A DNA stretch of 64,000 bases from Zarea fungicola (Eukaryota; Ascomycota; Sordariomycetes; Hypocreales; Cordycipitaceae), in contig FWCC01000392.1 in the NCBI GenBank assembly GCA_900169235.1, positions 1-64,000 on the forward strand. The letters are read 5' to 3'. Position numbers and translations under genes: made by a program. The notes beneath the pieces were generated by a model that saw only the letters and a program-made list of their open reading frames with translations, did no database searches and was not told where the DNA came from. Positions within the stretch are counted from its first letter, which is position 1. The number at the start of each line of letters is the position of its first letter. Below, piece after piece: positions 11,040 to 22,146 of the stretch.

Positions 11040-12203
11040 TCATCCACCAACCACGCCGCCAGCACCAGGTCCACCAACGTAGACATATGAACTCCAGCTT
11101 GTGCCAGAGTTCCAAAACGGCTTGATGCGGTATCTCGATGGATCGCTTTGCTGCGTGTATCCCCCATACATTTGTTCTTTCCCATTCGCGTCCAAGTACA
11201 CCATGTTTCTGATGTAGGCAGCTCTGCCCGCGCCAGCTTCTGGAAACTCTCCACTGCCCATGTCGGTAGTCGTCATGCTTGGGCCGCTGTTGTACACCTC
11301 GCCGTAAAAGTCAATCCTGTCTCCATATGCAGCAAGTGTGTTGCTGGGTACAGAATTTTTGCTGAATATCTCGGCCGGGTAGTATCCAATGTCCCTCCCC
11401 AGCGCCGTCAGCCACCACCGGCCATCCTTGAGATGAAACTTCAGGTCAAAGTCGTACTGCGCGCCCCCGTCCACAGACATTTTATCAAACGACATGCCGG
11501 GGTAGATGGAAGCATCCGTCTGCACCCATCCCTTCTGCTCCGAGTTCCATCCACACAGGTAATCGCCGACACCCTGGTAGCCGTTGCTGTTAAAAAAGAC
11601 GAACAACATGGGCTTCGGGCCGCGCGGCGGATAGTACATCCATCCAGCCTCGATTGTTTGTGTAACAGTTCCAAACTCAACAGTGTTGGCAGATTGCCGA
11701 ACCATGGCAGTTTGCAGCAGAGAAAAATCCTGGTCGCTTTGCAGGTAGGGTTGGAACATGCTGAATGAAGCACCACCACCAGTGACCTGGATGGGGTTGC
11801 TTGTAGCGGCGTACCAATGCTGGCCAGTATAATCTTGGTTTGTGTCAAGGAACTTTAATTCGATCTCAACGCCACTCGGAGATGCAAGGGGTGGCAATTT
11901 CTTTTCTGGGTAGCGTGTGAGGCCGCGACGGAGGACAGGGACAGTGCCCGCTGGGCCGCGCAGATGCTCTGGTATCGGGGATGCAACTCTTTCGAGTAGA
12001 CCATGGCGATTTTCAATGCCAGAAGATATAGGCAGACTGAAATTACCATCCTGGGATTCTTGCCGGATCCAGTCCAGTACCTGGCCGTCTTCTAAAACAA
12101 CCGTCCTTACCACTTCAAGGTCATTGGCTGTTGCTTGGATTGGAACGGCCAGAGCCAGAGCGGCCGATGAGAGAAGAGTGTATAGAAGGAATAGTAGTTT
12201 CAT
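11040..12203 (-). CDS. Secreted neprosin-like protein (DUF239, putative glutamic prolyl endopeptidase)
   Basis: Single exon, 387 residues. A clear signal peptide (LLFLLYTLLSSAALALAV) is followed by an activation-like segment (residues ~25-110). The C-terminal neprosin domain is marked by GQHWYAA, TIEAGWMYYP, FVFFNSNGYQGVGDY, GWVQTD and DFYGEVYNSG. Neprosins of pitcher plants are glutamic peptidases that cut after proline. Glu185 (in IEAGW) and Glu302 (in YGEVYN) sit where the two catalytic glutamates are expected, by motif recall only. The C-terminus ends in a glycine-rich tail (GGPGAGGVVGG). Likely a secreted protease. Whether this fungal copy cuts at proline is not known from sequence. Confidence 0.82.
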   Translation of the reverse strand: MKLLFLLYTLLSSAALALAVPIQATANDLEVVRTVVLEDGQVLDWIRQESQDGNFSLPISSGIENRHGLLERVASPIPEHLRGPAGTVPVLRRGLTRYPEKKLPPLASPSGVEIELKFLDTNQDYTGQHWYAATSNPIQVTGGGASFSMFQPYLQSDQDFSLLQTAMVRQSANTVEFGTVTQTIEAGWMYYPPRGPKPMLFVFFNSNGYQGVGDYLCGWNSEQKGWVQTDASIYPGMSFDKMSVDGGAQYDFDLKFHLKDGRWWLTALGRDIGYYPAEIFSKNSVPSNTLAAYGDRIDFYGEVYNSGPSMTTTDMGSGEFPEAGAGRAAYIRNMVYLDANGKEQMYGGYTQQSDPSRYRIKPFWNSGTSWSSYVYVGGPGAGGVVGG

Positions 12204-13958
12204 TATGGCAAATTTAGTTGTTTAGACTGACCGCAAGCCAGTACCCTACTATTACAGGATACATTGATCAAGTTATATATATTTTCCTGTACAACTAGCC
12301 TCATGCACGTGAATCCTTCGCTGCAGCTTATACGCGCCACAGTCATGACATGAGGTAGTGCAATCCCAATTTCAGGCAGCTTCTACCTTGGTCTTTGTAA
12401 ATCAAGGCGTCATATGGATCCGACGTCCCCTTTGTAGCCTGTTAGAACTCAACAACTGGCATCTTTCGCTGGTGCCGCTCACCTACGTGCGGGACCATGC
12501 ATGGTACAGGCAAGGCAATTTGAGGACTGCAGAAGCTCAGTTGAGCCGCATTAGCGGCTTATCCCTGCCAATAACAACCACAAACGTGCCTCTGCGTTCG
12601 AATATCGCGAGTCATGTGTTGGACTTGATAAATAATATGGACTGGACGGGACGATCTTTTCGTGTTGGATTTTTTCTTGTTTTTTCATATGTCATTTGGG
12701 TGTTCTCTGTGGTCCTACAGCGCACTCGTTATACAATCCATCCCCACCGTTCAAGCAGCTAATAGTGAAGGCTGGGGTTGGAACAACTAACTAATTCTCG
12801 GGGTTACATTGCAGTAGTGCTATAAGAGTAATGAGGATTCTGCGAGAAAATGTCTTTGGTGAAGAAAAAGAAACTCGCATGCTTGCCCTGTTATTCTTCT
12901 CATTGGCTAGGTAGCGTAACTTCGACTTTTTTTGAGACAAAAGGCTGGTCATCAGTCAAAGGTCAGTCGTTCGTCTCGCCTGTCTTGGGGACAGCGGCTT
13001 TTGTTATTTCAAGTAAAGGAGCACCTTCGGAAATAGACGAGCTGTGGACCAAGTATAGAGAAGAATTGTGCACAATAGTTTATGCGCTTTTGCGGAGAAG
13101 GATTATGGTTCCATGCATCAACCAGCGACATGGAAGCTGCAGGATTAGATTGGGTGTGCGACTGCGACAATTCTCAGCCATTGTGTTGCTTGACCGCCTC
13201 GAGAATGCCCTACCTCTGCACTACCACTCTGGGACATGCATAAGTTCTTTTTCATATTTTTGTGCCTCAAAGACATGAAAAAGAATTACAATGCAAGGCG
13301 AGACGGCAAGCAATTTTGCCGTGCCGCGGTGAAGTGGGCTTTTTCCTCCCTTGCGTCAGCACATTCACATGTGGGCTGTTCCATATTTGCAATCTCCATC
13401 AAGAGGAATATAACGAGCCCTATATTTTATGTAATATATTTTATGTAATATATAATAACAAACATCTGCAGTAGAGCATTATTAAGATCAAAAGAACATG
13501 GGGTACGCTCCAGGACTATGCTTCCCCAGGTACATTCTCACATTCTCACACGGAGTGACTGATCCGGCGCTAATAGAGACAACCGCTGCCCATAGTCAGT
13601 TGATTTTTTTAATCCAGAATAGCGCTTCGCTGTGCATTTGTACTCATTATTCACACACCTGCTCAGTAGGGCTCTCTACGCGTGCCATACCAGTAAACTT
13701 TGCTGTGCAGAAATGTGCGATGACAGCAGGATGCGCAGTCTTCCATCTTTGCTCCATTTCTACATCTGAAAAAGAGTTTAGACTTGTGAATTTAAAAGCA
13801 AATTTATTTTACCTTGCTGCGGTGAGAAGACGCTACATCGGACGACCCAAGAGAACAAAGGAAACCTCCAAAAATGAAGAAAACTGAGAGGAAAAGGAAA
13901 ATAAGGGAATTGTAGCAAAGTTGGTAAAAAATAATAAGATTCAAAAAATCTTTATCGA
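12204..13958. other. Intergenic region, gene-poor
   Basis: About 1.75 kb without a supported gene. A TATA-like stretch on the minus strand near 12273-12283 probably serves the neprosin-like gene. Several open frames of 70-140 codons occur, but codon use and composition are unlike the neighbouring genes and no family was recognised. An AT-rich direct repeat (TATTTTATGTAATATAT motif) lies near 13423-13452. Confidence 0.45.
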
Positions 13959-15266
13959 TCAGCACAGCTTCTTTGACGGCTGTGCTGCTTTCTTTTGCTT
14001 CGTATTCGCCGTCCTGATAATGCTATCCCGTTGCAGCTTTGCCAGGTCTGTGGCGTTTCTAAGAATTGAAGCACCCTCGATAAACCTCGTCACGCTATCT
14101 TTCATGCTGATGGAAGCCAGCAGCGTCATGTGATACTCCCGCTGCCCATCCGACGCCCGCGATGGTGTGACGAAATGCGCAAATACTTCAAGCACGCCGC
14201 CGCAAAAGGTAGCACTGTACGTATAGGCATTGCCGTCGAATATTTCCTGATACCCCTCCTCCTCATACTCATGCTCGACATTCTGCAGAGCATGTATCGC
14301 ACGAGCGCCGTGGGCACCATCCCAACATGCCTGCCTCCAGGCAACGGCAGGTACGCCTGAAAACGTCTTTGCTTCTAGGAAGAACTTAGGCACCACCGGT
14401 ACCCTGGCATTCTTGCTTGGTATAATCTGCCCATCCAACTTTTCACGGATACCAGCATCCACGTCGCCAAGAAGAGCGCCGTCAAAGAGATATGGATTCG
14501 GCTGCGTCGTGGCTCCGCCAGTCATGGACTCGAGGTTGTGAAATGGGACGCTGTTGCATTCGCTCGAAATTCTGCCTGGCCCGACAAGTGTCTGCACAGC
14601 CTTGGTCATGACAGTACCTTTGGCAGCTGCTAGGCTGTCGCGGCAGAAAAGGAGAAAATCATCTTCGGAGAACCCGGATAAGGACGGGCACTGTCTCGGC
14701 CGCGAGATGTAGTCGTGTATTTGTGCCAGATTCGTCGGTTTGGGTGATGTTGTGCGATCGGAAAACTCGTGAAACTGTAGAAAAATGTTGTAGTTTGCAA
14801 GAATTCCCTCAAAATTGGCGTCCGCCGGTGGTACCCTCTTGTCGCGCTGTCGTCCCGAAGAGCATGCATCTTCCCCGGCAGACGAGGGACTGGGCATGGA
14901 GCTTAGTTGGAAACACTATCAGCACATTAGCAGTCTACCAAGAGGCAAGTCAGTAGGCGTAGGCGAGTAACTTACCCTTTGAGTAAATTGTAAATCGGAG
15001 CCCCCGTCATTTGCACACTCAAGCAAGTCAGTGAATGTTGATGGATCAGGAACAGTTCCTGTCGAGCCAGGTTGCAGGCCGTTTCGTAGATCCAGCTCTC
15101 GCAGTGCATTTCTTGTAAGATATACTTTGGCTAGTTTATCAAAAACTGGATTTGGGCGATTCTTCTCTTTTATCTGTCTCTGCGTCTCAAATGTACGAAG
15201 CTTGTGATGCCGCTGGCAGCTCCTAGACAAACCCGTTGATGGCGTCTGCTGTGACTCTGAAGCGGG
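13959..15266 (-). CDS. Fungal DUF7924-like protein, PD-(D/E)XK-like core (5' end unresolved)
   Basis: Exon 15266-14976 joins exon 14915-13959 across a 60-bp intron (GTAAGT...GATAG), giving a continuous frame of ~415 residues. The N-terminal exon carries KVYLTRNALRELDLRN. The C-terminal exon carries NLESMTGGATTQPNPYLFDGA, VPKFFLEAKTFSG, AWRQACWDGAHGARA and NAYTYSATFCGG. These match a large lineage-expanded fungal family of unknown function. The Asp of YLFDGA plus the E-A-K of LEAKTF fit a PD-(D/E)XK nuclease-type active site. No in-frame ATG lies between the stop at 15267 and the conserved part, so a further 5' exon or a damaged start must be assumed. The C-terminus is lysine-rich. The family name is from memory; the fold is inference. 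Confidence 0.7.
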
Positions 15267-15276
15267 TCATTTCCAT

Positions 15277-16020
15277 GTTTTCTGTTTGGCTTAACTGCCG
15301 TCAAACCGGCTGTGTTGATCACTTCTCGAACAACTTCTCTCATGTAGAGATGTGAGATGTGAGATGCAGTTCAAGTATTAACAGAAACCTCGCCATCGCG
15401 TCATCCAAGCTTTGTCCTGTTCTAGTTTGCACACCGCGTGCCCACCCCTCCTTTGAGGAGCAGGCTTTCCAGTTTCTAATAATATCTTGCCTTGACAAAG
15501 AAATAATTTCTTTCGTTCGTTGTGTTTCTGGAATTGCACAAAGTTGATTTCAAACAGTTTGTTTTATTATCTAGCCTTATCGCTGTCTCTCAACAAACAC
15601 GGAGTAGTGTAGAGACCGAAATGGGTTGCGGATGCAAAAGACGAGGAAGAGCCCTGATTTTCCAGCTGTCAAGAATAAATTAAGGTAATCGTAGATGCTT
15701 TGATCCTTCCGTTTGTGATCAAAAACTGCCTTCCGGCCAGCTACCTGTCTTCTTACTTGGTGATGTTAAGAGGCTTGTAGAATGTATGCAGGCCGTGATT
15801 GCAGGCCGTGACTTTTATTGGCGGGCTGATGAGGATGCAAGTTTTAACTAGCTCGATCCGCGTGCACTAACCATTTGGCCCTGTCAAGAGCATGTAGTAT
15901 TAAAAGTACCTATTAGGGACAGGCTATTTTTGGCTGCCGCCGACTAAATTATTATGTACTGATAGCTTGTCCCCCGCGACAAATGCTTGCGGTTTGGTTT
16001 GGTTTGGTAGGCTCAAGAGA
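15277..16020. other. Intergenic spacer
   Basis: Lies between two minus-strand genes and may contain a missing 5' exon of the DUF7924-like gene. One open frame at ~15342-15170 (minus) begins with ATG and is rich in Arg/His, but it is not in frame with that gene. No other gene is seen. Confidence 0.4.
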
Positions 16021-17085
16021 TTATTTTGTCCAGTGCAGGACAATCCGGCTGAAGCGCTCCAGCTGCTCCGGGTCCGTTGCCCAAGTCGTGAGGAGGCGAA
16101 TCACTGCCCATTCGTCATTGTATTTTTCCCAGATGTAAAACGAGAAGCTCTGCTGCAGCGTCTTGACGAGCTCTAGAGGCAGCACGGCAAATACTTGGTT
16201 TGTCTCCGTCTCGGCGCGCAGCGCGAATCCGGCTCCGACAATGGACTGTGACAGCTTCTCCGCGGCGCGGTTTGCCTTGCCCGCCAGTTCAAAGTACAGG
16301 TTATCTCTAAACAACTCGGCAAACTGAACACCCATGATTCGACCCTTGGCAAGGAGGGAACCATGCTGCTTGACAAAAAATTCAAAATCCTCGGCCAGCT
16401 GAGGATTCTTGACAACCACTGCCTCGCCAAGAAGCGCACCGTTCTTGGTGCCTCCGATCCAGAAGATGTCGGTCAATTCGAGAATATCATTAAGAGTCAG
16501 GTCATTCTTGAAAGACGTGAGGGCGCAGCCAATACGCGCGCCATCAACAAAGAGAAGCAGTCCGTTCTCCTCGCAGAGTCGCTTGATAGCCGTCAGCTCC
16601 GCCTTGGTATACACGGTGCCAATCTCGGTGGCGTTGGAAATGTACACCAAGCGCGGCTTGGCCATGTGTGGAAAGTGCCAGTTGTCGTCGAGGGCCTTGG
16701 AGATGGTCGCCGGCGTCAGCTTGCCATTTTCCGGCACGACGTTGATGATTTTATGGCCGCTCGCCTCGACTGCACCCGTCTCTCGCGTGACAATGTGGCC
16801 GGAGCTGGCGGCAATGACTGCCTCGTGCGGCCGGAGACAGGCGGCAATGGAAATTGCATTGGCAGACGTGCCACTGGGAACGAAAAAGACACCGACGTCT
16901 TGGCTTCCGAGGTGATTGCGGATGTGATGTTTGGCCTCCTCGCTGAAGGTATCGCGGCCGTATCCTACTTCTTGGCTGCCATTGCTCTTGAATAGCGCGG
17001 CTAGGACGTCTGGATGTGCGCCCTCGCTGTAATCATCCAGCAAACTATATTTCGGAACAGCGGCGGGTGCTCCTGCAGCTGGCAT
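16021..17085 (-). CDS. Low-specificity L-threonine aldolase (PLP enzyme)
   Basis: Single exon, 354 residues. ATG 17085 was chosen because the protein then starts just before the conserved N-terminal segment. An in-frame extension to 17241 exists but has no homology-like content. Motifs: VFFVPSGTSANAIS, the cofactor-stacking His97 in SSGHIVTRETGAVE, VYISNATEIGTVY, Asp181 in LFVDGAR, and the PLP Lys214 in WIGGTKNGALLGE. These are the landmarks of the fold-type I threonine aldolase / beta-eliminating lyase family, which splits threonine or allo-threonine into glycine and acetaldehyde in the cytosol. All cofactor residues are present. Phenylserine or related aldolase activity is possible. Confidence 0.92.
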   Translation of the reverse strand: MPAAGAPAAVPKYSLLDDYSEGAHPDVLAALFKSNGSQEVGYGRDTFSEEAKHHIRNHLGSQDVGVFFVPSGTSANAISIAACLRPHEAVIAASSGHIVTRETGAVEASGHKIINVVPENGKLTPATISKALDDNWHFPHMAKPRLVYISNATEIGTVYTKAELTAIKRLCEENGLLLFVDGARIGCALTSFKNDLTLNDILELTDIFWIGGTKNGALLGEAVVVKNPQLAEDFEFFVKQHGSLLAKGRIMGVQFAELFRDNLYFELAGKANRAAEKLSQSIVGAGFALRAETETNQVFAVLPLELVKTLQQSFSFYIWEKYNDEWAVIRLLTTWATDPEQLERFSRIVLHWTK

Positions 17086-17707
17086 TTCGGTATATTTTAT
17101 TGGTGGGGATAATATGTATGTCCTGTCTTTCGACTGGCTGCTACAGTCTGGGAGTTGTGAACAAGCAGTCGACAAACCGCGGCGAGATGGATTTTGATGA
17201 ACTGCACAACGAGAAATGAACAAGCACAAATGTATTAACAAGCAAATTATTTCTTGTCAAAACTCTTCTCAGGATGAAAGCTCTTACGAAATCGGTGGGT
17301 CGAAATTGTGGACATTGTCCAGAACCCTTTGGTTTAACTATAATCATGGAGTACATACAACCGTCCCATGCCGCCAGAACCCGCTTCAGGGCCCGATTAC
17401 CTGCCACCACCGGGCTCCGGCTTCGGGAGCTGCGGCCCGGGATTACTACCCGAATGAGTATCTCTCAGGTAATGGTTGTGCGCGGTGTGTGTCAACATTT
17501 CACACTTGTGTTCTAGAACGCGTGGTGAGACGCGATCAAGTGACCCATCAGGGGTAATATTACTTTCCATGGAATTGAACACGGCAAAGGTAATCCGGCC
17601 ATCGCACCCCGACAAGGTCAGCAGCGATCAATCAATCAGCGCGACCCACCGCAAAGCATGGGAATCTGCACGCGGGGTTGGAAGTAGCATGGGTGTGAGC
17701 AGATTAG
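17086..17707. other. Intergenic spacer left of the MITE
   Basis: Holds the aldolase promoter and ~500 bases with no supported gene. It ends at the 7-bp target duplication of the inserted element. Confidence 0.45.
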
Positions 17708-17715
17708 ATTGTGCA

Positions 17716-18557
17716 TACGGTCGCACATTAGGCACGCTACGCAAAAGCCGCAAAAACTGAGAAAAAAAAAACAGGAGCACAACAATAAAAATATAAAGTC
17801 TTTACTAAAATTCTAACTTAAATTTAATAAATATAATCTATAGATTATAGTATAGATATATTTTTTCTAGATTTCTTTAGTATTAATTAGAGTATTTAAG
17901 ATAAATAGTTTACTACTAGGGTTAGGGTTATTCTTTAGTCATGTGACCCTTTTTTAGAGGCAGAGAGCGTATTATGTGCATATGTGCTGTGTACGCTGTA
18001 CATACGCCAGCATATAGTCCACTATAGGGTAAAAAAGGGAAAAAAGAAGAAGATAGACTTTAAATGGTTAAAGGATCAATTTGAAATATATTTTCTATGT
18101 GCAGAGCATCTGCTGGCCATAGAACGCCGACGTGTGTATGCTGTATACGTTGCTCTATATGCTGCATATGCAGTACATCTGCCAGCACATAGCCTACTAT
18201 AGGGTTAAAAAAGGAAAAAAAGAAGAAAATAGGCTTTAAATGGTTAAAGGATTAATTTATAATATATTTTCTATACATAGAGCATCTGCTGGCCATAGAA
18301 AGCCGACTTGTGTATGTTGTGTACGCTGTGTACGCTGCGCAAACACCAGTGCACATCCCACCACAGAGTAAAAAATGGAAAAGAAAAATAAGAAGAAAAG
18401 CTCTATACAGTAAGGAGATTAATTTATAATGTATTTTCTATGGATAGGGCCTCTGCTGGCGGTGAATCATGTGTTATTGTCCTTTTCTGATTGAATTGCT
18501 GTTATTTTTTTCTCAGTTTTTGCGGCTTTTGCGTAGCGTGCCTAATGTGCGACCGTA
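17716..18557. mobile_element. Non-autonomous DNA transposon (MITE-like), 842 bp, 53-bp perfect TIRs
   Basis: The two ends, 17716-17768 and 18505-18557, are perfect inverted copies of 53 bases, beginning TACGGTCGCACATTAGG and ending in an A-run. Both are flanked by the heptamer TTGTGCA (17709-17715 and 18558-18564), which reads as a target-site duplication. No transposase is encoded. The interior is AT-rich and made of three diverged tandem units. The long perfect TIRs with a decayed interior imply recent or selected ends. The superfamily is unclear: a 7-8 bp duplication would fit hAT-like elements. Two telomere-like TTAGGG units occur near 17918. Confidence 0.88.
17956..18455. repeat. Three diverged tandem units inside the MITE
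   Basis: Three copies of a ~165-175 bp unit lie in series. Anchors are the run ACTATAGGGT at 18021 and 18196, with a diverged copy near 18361. Each is followed by an A/G-rich tract, TAAATGGTTAAAGGAT and TATATTTTCTAT, and then GCATCTGCTGGCCATAGAA at 18107 and 18283. Copy three is the most diverged, with C-to-T and G-to-A changes and small indels. Confidence 0.8.
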
Positions 18558-18564
18558 TTGTGCA

Positions 18565-18929
18565 CGCTTGGGACATTAGGTTCTGGAATTCAGAATGTTG
18601 AGGAGATGCCTCCTAGTTTCAGTTAGTGACGATCATGAATGCAAACTTTACAACGCCAACCAGAGGACTAGTGCAGCCACGAGAGGGCCGTTCTCGGAGA
18701 ACCAACAATTGTCTAAAAATAATTTTATTCATCTACCGAAAATGCTCATCTCCAATCGCGTATGTGTTGAAACCAATCGCAGTTTTTTTTCTCTTGTTGA
18801 TTCGCCTGCATTGATTGTTGAATGCATGCAAGGCGCCGCCATGGGGGTCTAGATGGCAAGCCATTTGAAACGTCGTGTTACAGAAGACGTGTATCTATAG
18901 GCCGCCCAATTGCACATGTTGAGTGGCTC
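18565..18929. other. Intergenic spacer right of the MITE
   Basis: About 365 bases between the element and the stop codon of the P-type ATPase gene. No gene is seen; it should contain the ATPase 3' untranslated region. Confidence 0.45.
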
Positions 18930-21900
18930 TCAAAGCCAGTTCTTGAACAGCCTGATGTAAATCATCTTGACCACCTGAACCTCGATACAGTAAGCAAGCA
19001 GCTCGGCAGCGAGGAACCCGATGTAAGAGCCACGGGGGTTCACAAACGACAGTGCCTTGTGGAAGGCAGGGATCCACGGCAGCACGAACCCAATTGTCAT
19101 GATCGCTGCAGTGGAAAGACCAAGGTGAATTGATGATCGGCTTTGTACAAATGGCAGTTTCGCGGTTCGCAACAGATGCACGATCAGTGTCTGTGTCAAC
19201 AGACCCTGCAGAAACCAGTGCGTCTGGAATTGACTGACGGCGTAGCTATCATCCGTGGTGCGAATTCCGTAGTAGAACCAGCCGAGCAAAAAAGTACAAA
19301 CGTCAATGACAGAGCTTGTTGGGCCGAGTACAAGAACGAAACGAAGAAGGTCTGGGTAGTTGTTAGTGTCAAATGTCACCAAATCCAGATTTGGATTCTT
19401 GCGACTCACCCCATGGCTGCCATGATTTCGGACTCTCCAGAAATTCTGGATCGACGGTGTCCCAAGGAATAGCAATCTGGCTAATGTCATATAGCAAATT
19501 CTGCGCCAAGATTTGCAGGTTTGTCATGGGCGTAAACGGAAGCCAAGCACTTGCAGCGAGGATACTAAACACATTTCCAAAATTCGAAGACATGACCATC
19601 TACCGGCTATTAGTGTTTGCTCAATCACTGTGCGCCACGCAAACATACCTTGATGTACTTGATGGAGTTGGCGTGCGTCACACGGCCGATTGTAACACTC
19701 TCAACAATTATCCCAAGACCCTTTTCCGTCAAGATGAAATCGGCACAGTCTTTCGCTGCACCCGCGGCAGAGTCAACCGAGATGCCGACATCAGCCTTTC
19801 GAAGCGCTAGACAGTCATTCATGCCATCGCCCAGCATACCAACGGCATGTCCCTGCCTTTTCAGGCTCGCGACGATGCTTTCTTTCTGATCCGGGGTGAC
19901 CTTGGCAAAGACCTTGCAGCTTTTCACGGCTTCATCAAAGTCTTCGTCGTCAATCAAATTTGCCAGGTCCACTCCAGTCATGGCTTCAGGCGCGTCGCTG
20001 TCAATCACGTCCTGACGCTGTACCAGTCCCAAGGAGCGGCAGACGTTCAAAGCAACAGCTAGATTGTCACCTGTCAAGACCTTGACCTCAACGCCCAACC
20101 GTTTCAGCTGGTTAATTGACTCTGCTGCATCAGGCTTGGGGGGATCCACAAAGGTGAGCAGGCCATGCACAGTCATGCCAGTCTCCAGGTCCTCAAAGTT
20201 ATCCTCGTCGTCAATGCGAGACTTTGCTAGTTGCCTTGTAGCCACTAAGAGGACTCGGAAACCGTTCGAATTTAGGGTTCTGACCTGCTGCTTGAGAATC
20301 GTTCGATGGTGTCCCGCCATGGCACTCTCGCCCTTTTCTGTCTGGATGTTGGAGCATCGCGCGTATACCTCCTCAAAAGCACCTTTGCAGATGAGCATGG
20401 AACCGCCAGCGACGCCACGGACGACGCAGGCAGATCGACGACGTTCAAAGTCAAATGGAATGGCGGTCGACTTTTCATACTTTGTTGTTTGGACATGGTT
20501 ACCATCGTGTAGAACAAAGTTTCGGATGGCGGCATCCATGTTGTTTCCACTAGAGCCCTGAATCGTAGCCTCAATGGTTGCAAGCTTCAAAACTTCAACA
20601 TCATACTCCCCACGCCAGTTGACTGTATCGCGCATAGTGATTTCGTCCTTTGTTAAAGTGCCGGTCTAGGACTTGTTAAAAATATGTTTAAAAGATGAAA
20701 TGAAACAATGCAAGCCAAATTACCTTATCGCTGCAAAGGACTGACATGGCCCCCAGGTTTTGAACTGAGTCGAGACGACGAACAATGGCCTTTTTCTTGG
20801 ACAACAGGTATGCGCCGCGGGCTAGATTGGCATTCACAATTGCAGGCAACATTTCGGGTACGAGTCCGACCGCCACGCTGATACTGAACAAGGCAGCCTG
20901 GCCCCAATCACCCGTTGTTTTGGCAGATACAACCAGAACCTAGACGTGTCAGCGTTCAGAATTTCGGGGTCCTAGGAGGAAATCACCAGTGCTAGTTAAC
21001 ACTTACAATAGGAACCATGATAAGCATGAAACCAATAAGCAACCACGTTACATTTTGGATACCGCGCTGGAAAGCATTGAGGTCGCGGCTCTTGCGCAGA
21101 GCCTTGGACATGGCAGCGATCAGGGCATCTAGCGAGGTCAGCATGCAGCGCAGAAGCAGACGTGATCATTTTCTCTTACCCTTTCCAGTCCGCAGGATGA
21201 CGACGGTGGCATTTCCAGAAACAACACCAGTGCCCATGAAGCAGATGTTGTTCAGCTCGAAAATGGAGCCCTCCGTCTTCACACCTCCGCTCACAGAGAG
21301 CTTGGATACGGGCACACTTTCTCCAGTCCATTGCGACTGACCAATGCGAAGAAACGAGGCTTCAATAACCATGCAGTCCGCGGGCACAACGTCACCGGGA
21401 CCAATCGACACAATGTCACCCGGCACCAGTTCAGAGGTTGGAATATGGGCATCGACGTCGCGGCGGCGGACACGAGCAGTGGTTGTAATGGATTCTCGAA
21501 GCCGGAAGACTGCCAATCCACTTCGATATTCCTGCCAAAATCGCACAATGACAGAGATGGCTACCATGACCATGAGAACAGTAAAGCCAGTCTTTTTTTC
21601 TGTACGTCAGTGGCCCGGCCCGGTAAATAAAACTCATCAAAAAGGGGAGAACGTACCCAATCAGGAGGCGGAATTGACGCATTGATGATGGCGAGAAAAA
21701 TCAGCAACAAGTTGAACGGATTAGGAATGACTTTCAAGAGGAGAATGATCCAAGAGGGTGGCTTCTGGGAATGAAGCTTGTTTGGTCCCTTGACACGGAG
21801 GCGAACCTGTGCCTCCTCAACGGAAAGACCCTTGTCCTCGACCTGCAAGTGGTCAAGGACAAGGTCGATTGGCAAGGAAGCAAACGCTCGCAAGACGGAC

Positions 21901-22073
21901 TCACACGAATCGTCCAACGCATGCTCTGGCGGCGCAACCCAAGATGACACGGTCGGCTTTGCGAAGGATGACGGAGCCATGATTCGCACACGCGCCGGGC
22001 GGGCAGTGACACAGGAGGTAGAATAGCCCTTCTTTCCCTCACGGGAGCCGAGAAGGTAAGAGAAGACGCTCAT
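18930..22073 (-). CDS. MgtA/MgtB-type Mg2+-importing P-type ATPase (P3B)
   Basis: Seven exons on the minus strand: 22073-21657, 21591-21180, 21128-21007, 20939-20724, 20665-19649, 19599-19410 and 19351-18930, giving 931 residues. Most introns are standard and 49-67 bp. The first must end at AAAAAAAG rather than at the earlier ACAG to keep frame. Domains: actuator loop with TGES ([11 protein letters not shown]), phosphorylation site DKTGTLT (split by the intron at 20723), nucleotide-binding VKVLTGDN and hinge [38 protein letters not shown] is the P3B-type M4 segment. The C-terminal helices contain [16 protein letters not shown] and [23 protein letters not shown], which closely resemble bacterial MgtA. 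Predicted to move Mg2+ across a membrane at ATP cost. Bacterial-type ancestry is likely but old, since introns are established. Confidence 0.93.
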
Positions 22074-22146
22074 GGTGAGTTTTTTTTCTTTTTCTTTTTC
22101 TTTTTTTCTATCCTTTTTCTTCAACTGGTTTGCACACCCAGTCAAA

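Noticed and set aside
17086..17241. N-terminal extension of the threonine aldolase
   Set aside because: In-frame, but the protein family starts near the ATG at 17085 and the extension is not clearly a targeting peptide.
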